DNA of 64,000 nt from Pseudomonas antarctica (lineage in GTDB: Bacteria; Pseudomonadota; Gammaproteobacteria; Pseudomonadales; Pseudomonadaceae), in contig NZ_CP015600.1 in the NCBI RefSeq assembly GCF_001647715.1, forward strand, positions 3,596,001-3,660,000, read 5' to 3'. Below the pieces are notes generated by a model. It worked only from the letters and a program-made list of their open reading frames with translations, was not told the DNA's origin and made no database searches. Position 1 is the first letter of the stretch; every line of letters starts with the position of its first letter. A program made the translations under genes and the position numbers. This document shows, piece after piece, positions 8,247 through 16,956 of this stretch.

Positions 8247-8963
8247 TCAGTTTTTGTCAGGAGTAAAGGGCCCGGATTCATTCTGTTCCATCAACTTGCG
8301 CCACGCCCGTAAAAGGTCGCTGCGCCGCCCGGGATAACGCGCCTGCTGGACTTCAGCTGCGGCCACCCGGTCGGTGCGAAAGGTGCGATAAGCACCACGC
8401 AACTCGCACCACGCTACGATGACCCGCACCTCATTGAGAAAGCCCAGGGCCAGGGGCCAGATCAGTCGATGGCTCTGGGCCTGGCTGGCATCCGCATAAT
8501 CAATATGCAGCGTGGCTTGGTTGCGAATCGCCTCGCGGAACACGTTAAGCGGCACGCGGTTTTCCGGGTAGCCAAACCCGGGCGGCCCAGGCAGCAGCGT
8601 CGGGTTACGCAGGGCTTCCTGCGCGGCGGGATCGAGCACGTCGGCTATCTTCGCCAAGGCATTGGCGGCCGCACGGCTCAGCACGTCATCGCCACGCTGG
8701 TCCACATAGCGTAAACCCAGCACGATGGCTTCGGTTTCCTCGGCGTTGAGCATCAATGGCGGCAGAAACAGACCGCTGCGCAACACATACCCAACCCCCG
8801 CTTCGCCGAAAATCGGCGCCCCCAGCGCAGTCAATTCAGCAATATCGCGGTACAGCGTACGCTCGGACACCTCTAACTGAGCGGCCAATACAGCAGCGGT
8901 CACCGGGCGTTTTTTGCCCCGCAGGGCCTGCAACAAGGTCAGTAAACGAGTGGTACGCGACAC
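8247..8963 (-). CDS. YafY/WYL-family HTH transcriptional regulator
   Basis: A 238-residue regulator. Residues 1-55 (RTTRLLTLLQALRGKKRPVTAAVLAAQLEVSERTLYRDIAEL) form an HTH_11/DeoR-like winged helix with the usual SERTLYRDI recognition helix. A WYL domain follows (IRNQATLHIDYADASQ, HRLIWPLALGFLNEVRVIVAWCELRGAYRTFRTDRV). WYL domains sense small ligands or nucleic acids (family knowledge). The neighbouring NTF2-like protein is the most likely co-regulated gene. No operator was identified. Confidence 0.87.
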   Translation of the reverse strand: MSRTTRLLTLLQALRGKKRPVTAAVLAAQLEVSERTLYRDIAELTALGAPIFGEAGVGYVLRSGLFLPPLMLNAEETEAIVLGLRYVDQRGDDVLSRAAANALAKIADVLDPAAQEALRNPTLLPGPPGFGYPENRVPLNVFREAIRNQATLHIDYADASQAQSHRLIWPLALGFLNEVRVIVAWCELRGAYRTFRTDRVAAAEVQQARYPGRRSDLLRAWRKLMEQNESGPFTPDKN

Positions 8964-9130
8964 GTCGATCCCGCCGTAAAGGAAAAAGTGCCGCAGCTTA
9001 GCAGAGCACCCTGCCAGAAAATGTCAGCAGCAAAAACGTCCTGATTATGAAATCAATCACCGCGACCATACAGCTGCGCCAAGCCACATAGCGTGAGCGC
9101 CACGACGGCTGCCGGTTGTTCGAGGCGAAA

Positions 9131-9353
9131 AAAAACGGCCTGAACAGGCTAATGCCAGTCAATTAAGCGCAGATCCCCTGTGGGAGCGGCGGTGCGACGA
9201 TTCGACTTGCTCGCGAAAGAGGTGGGTCAGTCAACATCAATGTTTGCTGGGCCGACGTCTTCGCGGGCAAGCCCGCTCCCACATTTGATCTTCGCTGCTT
9301 TGAGCATTTCGTTCGCTTAACTGACTGGCATTACCTGAACAGGCCGTTTTTTT
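9131..9353. repeat. 40-bp inverted repeat enclosing a REPIN (terminator-like outer arms)
   Basis: The left arm starts in an A run followed by CGGCCTGAACAGGC and TAATGCCAGTC, then TTAAGCG (9131-9169). The right arm (9314-9353) is its near-perfect reverse complement: CGCTTAA, GACTGGCATTA, CCTGAACAGGCCG, then seven T residues. Only a few positions differ. CCTG-AA-CAGG inside each arm is itself a small hairpin followed by a T run in the outward direction, so each arm resembles a rho-independent terminator. The right-arm copy faces the end of the YafY/pepN gap, about 11 bases from the pepN stop. Confidence 0.7.
9179..9284. repeat. REPIN (inverted pair of REP sequences), left REP interrupted
   Basis: The right REP reads CTTCGCGGGCAAGCCCGCTCCCACA (in part, 9259-9283). 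The left, inverted REP reads TGTGGGAGCGG, then about 16 unrelated bases, then CTTGCTCGCGAAAG. This is the common GTGGGAGCGGGCTTGC class of P. fluorescens REP elements, mobilised in trans by RAYT transposases (family knowledge). No RAYT gene is in the window. Confidence 0.8.
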
Positions 9354-9364
9354 ATTTGCAGAAC

Positions 9365-12022
9365 TTACGCAAGGCTCTTGCTGACCACCTCGAACACATC
9401 ACTCGACAGCTCACCGGACGCACGAATGCGCTCCAGTTCCGCCTTCATCAACGCCTGGCGCGCGCTGTCGTATTTACGCCAGCGGGTCAGCGGCGCCAAT
9501 TGGCGCGAAGCGATCTGCGGGTTAAAGGCGTTCAATTGAATCACCAGGACCGCCAGGAACCGATACCCCGAGCCATCTGCCGCGTGGAAATTGATCAGGT
9601 TCTGCCCGGCAAACGCGCCGACCAGCGCCCGTACCTTGTTCGGGTTCTTGATGTTGAACGCCGGGTGTTCCATCAGCGCGTTGACCCGAGCCAGCCCGCC
9701 CGGCAAGGTGCTGCCGGCCTGTACGCTGAACCATTGGTCCATAACCAAGGGGTTGTCTTTGAAGTTCTCGGCAAATACCGACAAGGCATGGGCTTTTTCT
9801 ACCTCGAACGGTGAGTTCACCAGCACCGCCAGCGCCGTCAAGCGTTCGGTCATGTTGTCGCAGGCGTCGAACTGTTCCAGGGTCGCGGCCAATACTTCAG
9901 GCTTGCCGCTGAGCATCAGGTACGACAGCGCAATGTTCTGCAACGCGCGACGCGCAAAATGCTCGGCCGCCGCGACATAAGGCGTCTGCTTGGACAGTTC
10001 GCGATTGGCCTGGTAGCGCAGCCACAGGCCTTCGAACAGGTTGTCAGCCAACTGCTTACGAGCAAACTCACGGGCGGCGTGGATGGCGTCGACATCCGCC
10101 ACTTCGCTGATTTCCGTCAAGTAGGCTTCGCTTGGCAACGACAGCATTTCGGCGACCATCGCCTGGTCCAGGCGTTCATCGCTGAGCACTGTGCGCAAGG
10201 CATCGATCAGGCGTTGATCCAGCTTCAGCGGCTGGCCCGCCTGATGCTGGGCGATCAGTTCCTGCAACACCTGCACCGACAGTTGCTGGCCGGCATCCCA
10301 GCGGTTGAAGCCGTCGCTGTCGTGCTGCATCAGGAACATCAGTTGATCGCGGTTGTACGGGAAGCTCAGTTTCACCGGTGCCGAGAAACCACGCAGCAGC
10401 GAGGGCAGCGGCTGTTCGGCGATATCAACGAAGGTGAAGGTCTGCTCGGCTTCGGTCACCGAAATGACCCGAGACGTACCACCGGCAGCCGCTTCACCGG
10501 CCAGGCGCAAGGCAATGCCGGCGCCCTTCGCATCCAGCAAGCCCAACTCAACCGGAATCACGAACGGCAGTTTCTGCACCTTGTCCGGGGTTTCCGGGCA
10601 GCTCTGGCGGAAGGTCAGGCTGTAGGTTTTGGCGGCGGCGTCGTAGGACTCGCTCACTGCCAGACGCGGCGTACCGGCCTGGCTGTACCAGCGCTTGAAC
10701 TGAGTCAGGTCAGCACCGTTCGCGTCTTCCATGGCCTTGATGAAATCATCGCAGGTCACCGCCTGGCCGTCGTGGCGTTCGAAGTACAGGTCGCTGCCTT
10801 TACGGAAGCCTTCTGCACCGAGCAAGGTGTGGATCATGCCGACCACTTCCGAGCCCTTTTCGTACACAGTCAGGGTGTAGAAGTTGGAGATTTCGATAAA
10901 ACTGTCCGGGCGCACGGCGTGGGCCATGGGGCCGGCGTCTTCGGCGAACTGGTGCGTACGCAGGTACGCCACGTCCTGGATGCGCTTGACCGTGGCCGAG
11001 TTCATGTCGGCGGAGAAGCCCGAATCACGGAACACGGTGAAGCCTTCTTTCAGCGACAGCTGGAACCAGTCGCGGCAGGTCACCCGGTTGCCCGACCAGT
11101 TGTGGAAGTATTCGTGGGCGACGATCGCCTCGACCCGCTGGTGCGCGGCATCGGTGGCGGTTTCGGCGCGGGCCAGTACGGCGCTGGAGTTGAAGATATT
11201 AAGGCCCTTGTTCTCCATGGCGCCCATGTTGAAGTCGTTGACCGCCACGATCATGAAGATATCGAGGTCGTACTCGCGGCCGTAGGTTTCTTCGTCCCAG
11301 CGCATGGATTTTTTCAGGCTGGTCATGGCGTGCTGGCATTTGTCGATATTTTCCGGCTCGACGTAGATGCGCAGCGCCACTTCACGGCTGGTCATGGTGG
11401 TGAACGTGTCTTCAACACACCACAGGTCACCGGCCACCAGCGCAAACAGGTACGCCGGTTTCTTGAACGGGTCTTCCCAGGTCGCCCAGTGACGACCGTC
11501 TTCACCCGGGCCGCTGGCAATCGGGTTGCCATTGGACAGCAGCACCGGGTAGCGGTGTTGCTCGGCGATTACCGTGGTGGTGAAGGTGCTCATCACGTCC
11601 GGGCGGTCGAGGTAATAGGTAATCTTGCGAAAGCCCTCGGCCTCGCACTGGGTGCAGAACATGCCGCCGGATTTGTACAGGCCTTCCAGGGCGGTGTTGG
11701 TTTCCGGGTGAATGCGCACGCTGGTGTCGACCGTGAAGGTTTCGCGGGTCGGGTGCAGGGTCAGGTGGCTGTCGGTCAGCTGGTAGTCAGCCTCGGTCAG
11801 TTCCTGATCGCCCAGGTTCACGGTCAGCAGCTCCAGCTGTTGGCCATCGAGCACCAGCGGCGGCAGGCCGGCACCGCGTTCAGGGTTGCGGCGCATCACC
11901 AACTGCGCGTGGACCAGGCTGTGGTCCTCGAACAACTCGAAGGTCAGGTGCGTCTCTTCGATCAGGTAGTCCGGCGCCTGATAGTCCTTCAGGTAAATCA
12001 TCTTCGGTTGTTCGGTGCGCAT
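9365..12022 (-). CDS. pepN: Aminopeptidase N (M1 family zinc metallopeptidase)
   Basis: An 885-residue cytosolic aminopeptidase that removes N-terminal residues from peptides. GAMENKGLNIFN (the exopeptidase GxMEN motif) and HEYFHNWSGNRVTCRDWFQLSLKEGFTVFRD (the HExxH-18-E zinc site, near residue 300) are both intact. The C-terminal part matches the helical Ig-like and superhelical domains of E. coli PepN, and overall length is close to the family norm. I chose ATG 12022 (MRTEQPKMIYLKDY) over the ATG at 12031, because AAAAGG lies at the proper distance from the former but abuts the latter. Confidence 0.96.
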   Translation of the reverse strand: MRTEQPKMIYLKDYQAPDYLIEETHLTFELFEDHSLVHAQLVMRRNPERGAGLPPLVLDGQQLELLTVNLGDQELTEADYQLTDSHLTLHPTRETFTVDTSVRIHPETNTALEGLYKSGGMFCTQCEAEGFRKITYYLDRPDVMSTFTTTVIAEQHRYPVLLSNGNPIASGPGEDGRHWATWEDPFKKPAYLFALVAGDLWCVEDTFTTMTSREVALRIYVEPENIDKCQHAMTSLKKSMRWDEETYGREYDLDIFMIVAVNDFNMGAMENKGLNIFNSSAVLARAETATDAAHQRVEAIVAHEYFHNWSGNRVTCRDWFQLSLKEGFTVFRDSGFSADMNSATVKRIQDVAYLRTHQFAEDAGPMAHAVRPDSFIEISNFYTLTVYEKGSEVVGMIHTLLGAEGFRKGSDLYFERHDGQAVTCDDFIKAMEDANGADLTQFKRWYSQAGTPRLAVSESYDAAAKTYSLTFRQSCPETPDKVQKLPFVIPVELGLLDAKGAGIALRLAGEAAAGGTSRVISVTEAEQTFTFVDIAEQPLPSLLRGFSAPVKLSFPYNRDQLMFLMQHDSDGFNRWDAGQQLSVQVLQELIAQHQAGQPLKLDQRLIDALRTVLSDERLDQAMVAEMLSLPSEAYLTEISEVADVDAIHAAREFARKQLADNLFEGLWLRYQANRELSKQTPYVAAAEHFARRALQNIALSYLMLSGKPEVLAATLEQFDACDNMTERLTALAVLVNSPFEVEKAHALSVFAENFKDNPLVMDQWFSVQAGSTLPGGLARVNALMEHPAFNIKNPNKVRALVGAFAGQNLINFHAADGSGYRFLAVLVIQLNAFNPQIASRQLAPLTRWRKYDSARQALMKAELERIRASGELSSDVFEVVSKSLA

Positions 12023-12035
12023 GGGTTGCATCCTT

Positions 12036-12866
12036 TTACTGATGCACGGCGAGCTGGTAGGCCGTGTACTTACGAATGTTGATAACGCCGGTATCGAAGA
12101 TCAGGTATTGGCCCTTGATCCCCAACAGCGTGCCTTCGGCAATCGGGTTCTTGTCCAGGTTGAAGCTGACAATCTTGGCCGGGTATTGCTCGACCGGGTA
12201 ACGGATCTCGATGGGTTCGATATCGGTCACCGGTTGGATGGCCTGCAGGCCAAAGCGTTCCTGCAAACTCAGCAGGCCTTCAGCACAAGAGGCAAACAGC
12301 TGGTCGCGCACCTGCTTGAGGTCCACCGATTGCGCATCGCCCTTGAGCAAGGCGCGCCAGTTGGTCTTGTCGGCCACTTGGCTGCGGAACAGGTCTTCGA
12401 CAAAACCGGACTGCTGGCGGGTCGCGACGCGCATGATCGGCAGCGCCTGGCTGGCGCCCTGGTCGAGCCAACGCGTCGGCAGTTGGGTGGCACGGGTGAT
12501 GCCGACCTTGATCCCCGACGAATTGGCCAGGTACACCACATGGTCGGTCATGCAGAATTTTTCGCCCCAGCCGGGATCACGGCAAGTACCGGCGTCGTAA
12601 TGGCAACGCTCGGGGCTCATGATGCACAGGTCACACTGGGCCAGTTTGGTCATGCACGGGTAGCAGTAACCCTGGCTGAAACTGGTTTTGGTCTTGCGGC
12701 CGCAATGGCTGCAATGAATGGCACCCAGGTATTCCAGGCGCACGTGAGTGCCGATCAACGGGTTGACCGGCACCTCGGAGTCGCCCAGACGAAACGCGTA
12801 TTGAACGGTCGGCTCACCGAGTTGCGCCGACATTTTGCTGACTGCACCGCGACCGATTTCAATCAA
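12036..12866 (-). CDS. DUF2797 domain-containing protein with Cys-rich N-terminal segment
   Basis: A 276-residue protein if translation starts at TTG 12866, which overlaps the stop of the preceding yeaC gene (ATTGA) and keeps IEIGRGAVSKM ahead of the first ATG (12833). Starting at that ATG gives 265 residues. The Cys clusters HCSHCGRKTKTSFSQGYCYPCMTKLAQCDLC, CHYDAGTC and FCMTDHVVYLANSS suggest zinc binding. The central KVGITRATQLPTRWLDQGASQALPIMRV resembles a GIY-YIG-like stretch, as noted for DUF2797 proteins. Molecular function is unknown. Overlap with yeaC implies translational coupling. Confidence 0.85.
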   Translation of the reverse strand: MIEIGRGAVSKMSAQLGEPTVQYAFRLGDSEVPVNPLIGTHVRLEYLGAIHCSHCGRKTKTSFSQGYCYPCMTKLAQCDLCIMSPERCHYDAGTCRDPGWGEKFCMTDHVVYLANSSGIKVGITRATQLPTRWLDQGASQALPIMRVATRQQSGFVEDLFRSQVADKTNWRALLKGDAQSVDLKQVRDQLFASCAEGLLSLQERFGLQAIQPVTDIEPIEIRYPVEQYPAKIVSFNLDKNPIAEGTLLGIKGQYLIFDTGVINIRKYTAYQLAVHQ

Positions 12867-13123
12867 TGGATCGCATCCGACTTGAACAGAATGTTCGGCA
12901 CCGGCGCCGATTTGGACGCGCATTCCTGCGGCCCCATGTAGCCGGTGCGCTGCTCTTCCGGCAGGTTCTGGATTTCCCAGGCGATTACCGCTTGCAGGGA
13001 CAGCTCGCGTTGCTCGGCGGTGAGCTTGCGGCCGTCGGACCATTTGCCGATTTCCACGGCCAGCTTGAGGCTCTCGTAAATATCCGGGGTGATGTTTTCG
13101 ATCATTTCAGCAAAAGAGGACAT
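12863..13123 (-). CDS. yeaC: YeaC-family protein (DUF1315)
   Basis: An 86-residue cytoplasmic protein starting MSSFAEMIENITPDIYESLKLAVEIGKWSDGRKLT, the conserved DUF1315 core, and continuing LSLQAVIAWEIQNLPEEQRTGYM. AAGAGCCTCATG gives a modest ribosome site. It is the first gene of a two-gene unit with DUF2797. No biochemical role is known to me. Larger upstream extensions of the frame lack conserved sequence. Confidence 0.85.
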   Translation of the reverse strand: MSSFAEMIENITPDIYESLKLAVEIGKWSDGRKLTAEQRELSLQAVIAWEIQNLPEEQRTGYMGPQECASKSAPVPNILFKSDAIH

Positions 13124-13137
13124 GAGGCTCTTCCTTA

Positions 13138-14007
13138 TCAAATAGAAGCTTTGCGGCGGCTGTAAAGCCCGCCCAGCAAACCTGTCAGGCAACCGATAAC
13201 CAGGCCGCCGACGTGGGCAGCGTTGGCGATTTCGCCGAAACCGATCATCGAGACCAGCCCCGACAGGCACAGTACCAGCCATACCAACATCATCACCAAC
13301 ACCCCACGGGGCAGGCGATAGGCCGGGTTAGGCGACAATAATTGAAAAATCCAGCAATGCCCGAGCAAGCCATACAACACACCGGACAGGCCGCCAAACA
13401 GGCCGGGGCCGCCATAGGCGTATTGAGCGTAGTTGGAGACCAGGCTGAACAACAACGTCAGGCCCAGCAGGTTGATACTGCCCTGGCGCACTTCGATGCG
13501 GCGGCCCAGTTCCCAGTACCACATGCCATTCATGGCCAGGTGCAGGATGCCGAAGTGGATCAGCATCGGGGTGACCAGCCGCCACCACTGCCCCGAGGCC
13601 ATGGTTTCGGCAAACGGCGTGAACTGGATGTACTCACCCGTCACGTGAAACGGCAGGAACGTCAGCCAGCTCATGGCTTGCAGGTTTTCGCCCAGCAGCG
13701 TTACCGCGCCGACGATAAGGCTCGCCAGCAGCACCAGCGCCGTGACCGGACTCATGCGCAATTGCTGGACGAAGCCTGGACGCGTAACGGGTGCTTGCTC
13801 GGGAATATCCAGTTGCTGGTCCGGGTCACCGGCGGGAAAGCGCTGGTACAGCACGCGCACGTCGTCGCTGATGGTCTCGGGCACCCACAACACCTGTTCC
13901 CCGGCTTCCTCGCTGACGCGATGCGGCACTTGCATACGTTGCAGCAGTTTGACGAAACCGCCCAGGTCGACGCTCAGTGGCAAGCGCAATACAGCCACGG
14001 TACTCAT
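13138..14007 (-). CDS. Rhomboid-family intramembrane serine protease (GlpG-like)
   Basis: A 289-residue protein with an N-terminal soluble domain (about residues 1-95, as in GlpG) and about six membrane segments. GGLSGVLYGLLGHC contains the catalytic GxSG serine. NAAHVGGLVIGCLTGLLGG carries the catalytic His and GxxxG packing motif in the last helix. FGILHLAMNGMWYWELGRRIE is the conserved HxxxN region after the first helix. It cleaves transmembrane helices within the inner membrane; its substrate is unknown. It overlaps the metallophosphoesterase gene by 4 bases (ATGA), so it is translationally coupled as the last gene of the nadK operon. Confidence 0.93.
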   Translation of the reverse strand: MSTVAVLRLPLSVDLGGFVKLLQRMQVPHRVSEEAGEQVLWVPETISDDVRVLYQRFPAGDPDQQLDIPEQAPVTRPGFVQQLRMSPVTALVLLASLIVGAVTLLGENLQAMSWLTFLPFHVTGEYIQFTPFAETMASGQWWRLVTPMLIHFGILHLAMNGMWYWELGRRIEVRQGSINLLGLTLLFSLVSNYAQYAYGGPGLFGGLSGVLYGLLGHCWIFQLLSPNPAYRLPRGVLVMMLVWLVLCLSGLVSMIGFGEIANAAHVGGLVIGCLTGLLGGLYSRRKASI

Positions 14008-14975
14008 GACATCACCTCGGGCCGCTCAACGTCGACCCATACGAATTTACGCGGATCCAGTTGGGTTTCCTGGTCCAGTCGATAGGCCACCAACTTGCCG
14101 TACAGCACCGCGCTGTAGTCCAGGCAGGCCAGGTTCGGGCGGATCGGCGCCGGTTTGCCGCTGCGCCAGTAGTGGCCGACGAACAACAACGGTTCGTCGA
14201 CGCCGTAGCGCAACAGGGAATTTTTCTGCGAGGACGACAGTGGCGTACGCGCCACCGGCTCCGGCAGCGCATCGGGCTGGAATACGATGTCGCCGTAGGT
14301 TTTCGGGTCGTCTTCCCAGAACTTGGTGCGAAAGAACGAACGCGTCAGGCCATCACCACCGGTCAGCGTCAGGCCATCCGGCAGGCGCATGTCTGTGCCG
14401 CGCAACAGGCGGTCGAACGCATTGCAGGCAAAACTGCCCGGCACCGCAGCGGCCTGCAGGAAGTGCTGGTCGATGCAGCCATCCGGGAAGGTACCGCGCA
14501 GCGGCTGGATAAAGCCGTCATCCCAGCACGCATGCACCACACGGAAACGCCCGGCGTCGACAAACAGCGGCATGTCATAGAACCAGCCGAGGAAGTCATG
14601 CCAGTCGGCCGGGTGGTGCTCGAACTGGGTCAGGGTCTCGTGGATCAAGCGGGCGTGGCGCGGGTTGTGCTCACGCACGAACTGCTTGCCACTGCCCGGC
14701 GGCGCCGGTGTGCTCCAGCCCAGTGCGTTGAACTCATGGTTGCCCATGATGCACAGCGCCTGTCCGGCCTCGGCCATGTCATGGACGATATGCAGCGCCT
14801 CGCGAATGCGTGGGCCACGGTCGATGATATCGCCGAGGAACACCGCCATTCGCGACGGATGGCGCCAGGTGCCGCCCTGCTTGTGGTAACCCAATTGGTC
14901 GAGCAAGTGCTCAAGGGTATGAGCGCAACCGTGCACGTCACCAATCAGGTCGTAGCTACGCGCGGGATCGAGCAT
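14004..14975 (-). CDS. Calcineurin-like metallophosphoesterase
   Basis: A 323-residue enzyme with the full metal-binding set: DLIGDVHGCAHTL (DxH), GDIIDRGP (GDxxDRG), GNHEFN (GNHE), and later histidines including VVHACWDD and VGHYWRSG. It resembles bacterial PPP-type phosphatases and diadenosine tetraphosphatases; the substrate cannot be told from sequence. ATG 14975 is chosen because GGAGGCGACTG precedes it and it overlaps the nadK stop by one base (TGATG). The frame extends upstream only into nadK. Confidence 0.9.
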   Translation of the reverse strand: MLDPARSYDLIGDVHGCAHTLEHLLDQLGYHKQGGTWRHPSRMAVFLGDIIDRGPRIREALHIVHDMAEAGQALCIMGNHEFNALGWSTPAPPGSGKQFVREHNPRHARLIHETLTQFEHHPADWHDFLGWFYDMPLFVDAGRFRVVHACWDDGFIQPLRGTFPDGCIDQHFLQAAAVPGSFACNAFDRLLRGTDMRLPDGLTLTGGDGLTRSFFRTKFWEDDPKTYGDIVFQPDALPEPVARTPLSSSQKNSLLRYGVDEPLLFVGHYWRSGKPAPIRPNLACLDYSAVLYGKLVAYRLDQETQLDPRKFVWVDVERPEVMS

Positions 14976-15865
14976 CAGTCGCCTCCACCCCCCAAGCGGC
15001 TGCCCCAGCCCAACTTGGTCCGGCACACTTCGTAGTAATTGTGGTCCAGCGGGTGGATCAACCGCAGCTTCTGCGCCTTTTTGCTCACGGTGATGGTGTC
15101 ACCGGGGGCGCAGGTAAAATGGTTCTGCCCGTCACAGGAGACTTGCGGGTAGATCTGCATGTCTTTGGACACCACGATTTTCAGCTCACTGTTGCCATCG
15201 ACCACAATCGGCCTGCTGGACAACATATGGGGGTACATCGGCACGATCACAATGGCATCCAGCTTGGGATGCATGATCGGGCCACCGGCCGACAACGCGT
15301 AGGCGGTGGAGCCGGTCGGCGTGGCGACGATCAGGCCGTCGGCCTTCTGGCTGCAGACGAACTGGCCGTCGATGTACAGCTCGAACTCGATCATCCGCGT
15401 GGATTTGCCCGGGTGCAGCACCACGTCATTGAGGGCATCGCCCTGGCCGATGGCTTCACCGTGGCGGCGCACTTCGGCCTGCAACAGGAAGCGATTTTCC
15501 ACCAGGTAATGGCCGTCGAGCACCTTGGCGACTTCGACTTCCAGGTCATCCGGGCGGATATCCGTGAGAAACCCCAGGCTGCCACGGTTGATCCCCAACA
15601 CCGGCACGTTATGCCGCGCCAGGGCCCGGGCCGCGCCGAGCAGGCTGCCGTCGCCGCCCACCACAATCACCATGTCACACACTTCGCCGAGCATCTTGCG
15701 CGACGAGGTTTGCAGGCCATGGCCCGGGAGGATTTCAGCGATGGTGTCTTCGAGGATCACATGCAGGTGGCGTTCCAACAGGAACTTTTTCAGCCGGCGG
15801 ACGGTGTCCAGCACCTGGGTACTGCCCAGGCGACCGATAATGCCGATATTGCGAAATTGCTCCAT
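14975..15865 (-). CDS. nadK: NAD kinase
   Basis: A 296-residue enzyme phosphorylating NAD to NADP in the cytoplasm. [13 protein letters not shown] is the GGDG substrate/ATP site. [14 protein letters not shown] and the [25 protein letters not shown] segment are the conserved NadK motifs. AGGAG lies seven bases before ATG 15865 ([12 protein letters not shown]). An upstream ATG at 15895 is rejected because its ten extra residues are not conserved. First gene of a three-gene operon (nadK, metallophosphoesterase, rhomboid) with overlapping starts and stops; divergent from the DUF1853 gene, with the promoter region at 15866-16008. Confidence 0.96.
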   Translation of the reverse strand: MEQFRNIGIIGRLGSTQVLDTVRRLKKFLLERHLHVILEDTIAEILPGHGLQTSSRKMLGEVCDMVIVVGGDGSLLGAARALARHNVPVLGINRGSLGFLTDIRPDDLEVEVAKVLDGHYLVENRFLLQAEVRRHGEAIGQGDALNDVVLHPGKSTRMIEFELYIDGQFVCSQKADGLIVATPTGSTAYALSAGGPIMHPKLDAIVIVPMYPHMLSSRPIVVDGNSELKIVVSKDMQIYPQVSCDGQNHFTCAPGDTITVSKKAQKLRLIHPLDHNYYEVCRTKLGWGSRLGGGGD

Positions 15866-16008
15866 GGGGCTCCTGCGGGATTTGGGGTGTGGCAAAAAGA
15901 ACGATTATGGGCGAAAGGCTGCGTCAGGCAAAATCCTTTGTCGCCGCCCGCCTGGATGACAATGGTTCTCAGCCACCCGTACAGCGCTTAAAAGGCTATG
16001 CTCGGACC

Positions 16009-16956
16009 ATGACTGTGTTCCCAGACTTGCTCAACCTGCCCCGCCAGTTGCGGCACCCCGAGGTGCGCGATTTGGCGTGGGTGATGCTCGCGCCCCCCAT
16101 GCTCGCCCAAACGCCTTGGCCGCAACGCCATCCGCTGGCCGGCAGCGACTGGGTGCAGGCGCCCCATCTTCTCGAACACTGGTTACGTACACTCGATCAG
16201 GACAGCAGCGCCCTGCAGCATTGGCTGAGCTTGGCACGCACCCGCCGTCTGGGCCTGTACTACGAGCGCCTGTGGCAATTCGCCGTGCAGCATGCACCGG
16301 GTGTGGAGTTGCTGGCTGCCAACCTGCCGATCCGCCGCGCCGGGCATACCTTGGGTGAGCTGGATATGCTGCTGCGCGACCGCGACGGCGTGCACCACCT
16401 GGAACTGGCGATCAAACTCTATCTGGGCCCGCAAGACGGCAACGGCCATGACACCGCGCAATGGCTCGGCCCCGGCTGCCATGACCGGCTGGACCGCAAG
16501 CTGGCGCACCTTGCCCAACATCAACTGCCGATCTCGGCACGTCCGGAAAGCCGCGAAGCGTTGGCGGCACTGGATATTCAGCAGTTCGATGCACATTTGT
16601 GGCTGGGCGGGTATTTGCTCTATCCGTGGCCGGGCCAGGCCGAATCGCCCCAAGGCGCCCATCCACAGCATTTGCGCGGGCGCTGGCTGCATCAGCGCGA
16701 CTGGCGGGACTTCGTCAGCGCGAGCCCGCCGGGGCGTTGGCAACCCCTGCCCCGGCATGCGTGGTTGGCGCCGGCGCACTACCCGGCGAGTGAAGTGTGG
16801 CGTGAAGAACAGATGCAAGGGTGGCTGGCCGAACTCGAGCCAATGGCGCCGGCGCAACTGCTGGTAAGGCTGGTTCAGAACGGCGAGGACTGGGAGGAAG
16901 CCGAACGTTTGTTCCTTGTGGCGGACCTTTGGCCAAACGTTCCTGGGCTCACTTGA
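16009..16956 (+). CDS. DUF1853 family protein
   Basis: A 315-residue cytoplasmic protein starting [32 protein letters not shown], the typical DUF1853 opening. [47 protein letters not shown] and [15 protein letters not shown] are recurrent motifs. GELDML...[10 protein letters not shown] has the look of a PD-(D/E)XK-like E-D-ExK core, which is suggestive only. ATG 16009 is chosen because upstream codons show no conservation. Its 3' end overlaps the convergent pvdP gene by 8 bases. Function unknown. Confidence 0.82.
   Translation: MTVFPDLLNLPRQLRHPEVRDLAWVMLAPPMLAQTPWPQRHPLAGSDWVQAPHLLEHWLRTLDQDSSALQHWLSLARTRRLGLYYERLWQFAVQHAPGVELLAANLPIRRAGHTLGELDMLLRDRDGVHHLELAIKLYLGPQDGNGHDTAQWLGPGCHDRLDRKLAHLAQHQLPISARPESREALAALDIQQFDAHLWLGGYLLYPWPGQAESPQGAHPQHLRGRWLHQRDWRDFVSASPPGRWQPLPRHAWLAPAHYPASEVWREEQMQGWLAELEPMAPAQLLVRLVQNGEDWEEAERLFLVADLWPNVPGLT

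Larger units (their letters stand above)
8964..9364. other. Intergenic stretch between the YafY regulator and pepN
   Basis: Four hundred bases without a credible gene. The first part (8964-9130) shows nothing recognisable beyond the region upstream of the regulator. The second part is filled by a 40-bp inverted repeat (arms 9131-9169 and 9314-9353) that encloses a REPIN. Confidence 0.7.

Noticed and set aside
9959..12082. 707-codon plus-strand frame opposite pepN
   Set aside because: It mirrors the pepN coding strand; the His/Gln/Val-rich translation has no recognisable fold, while pepN has all catalytic motifs.
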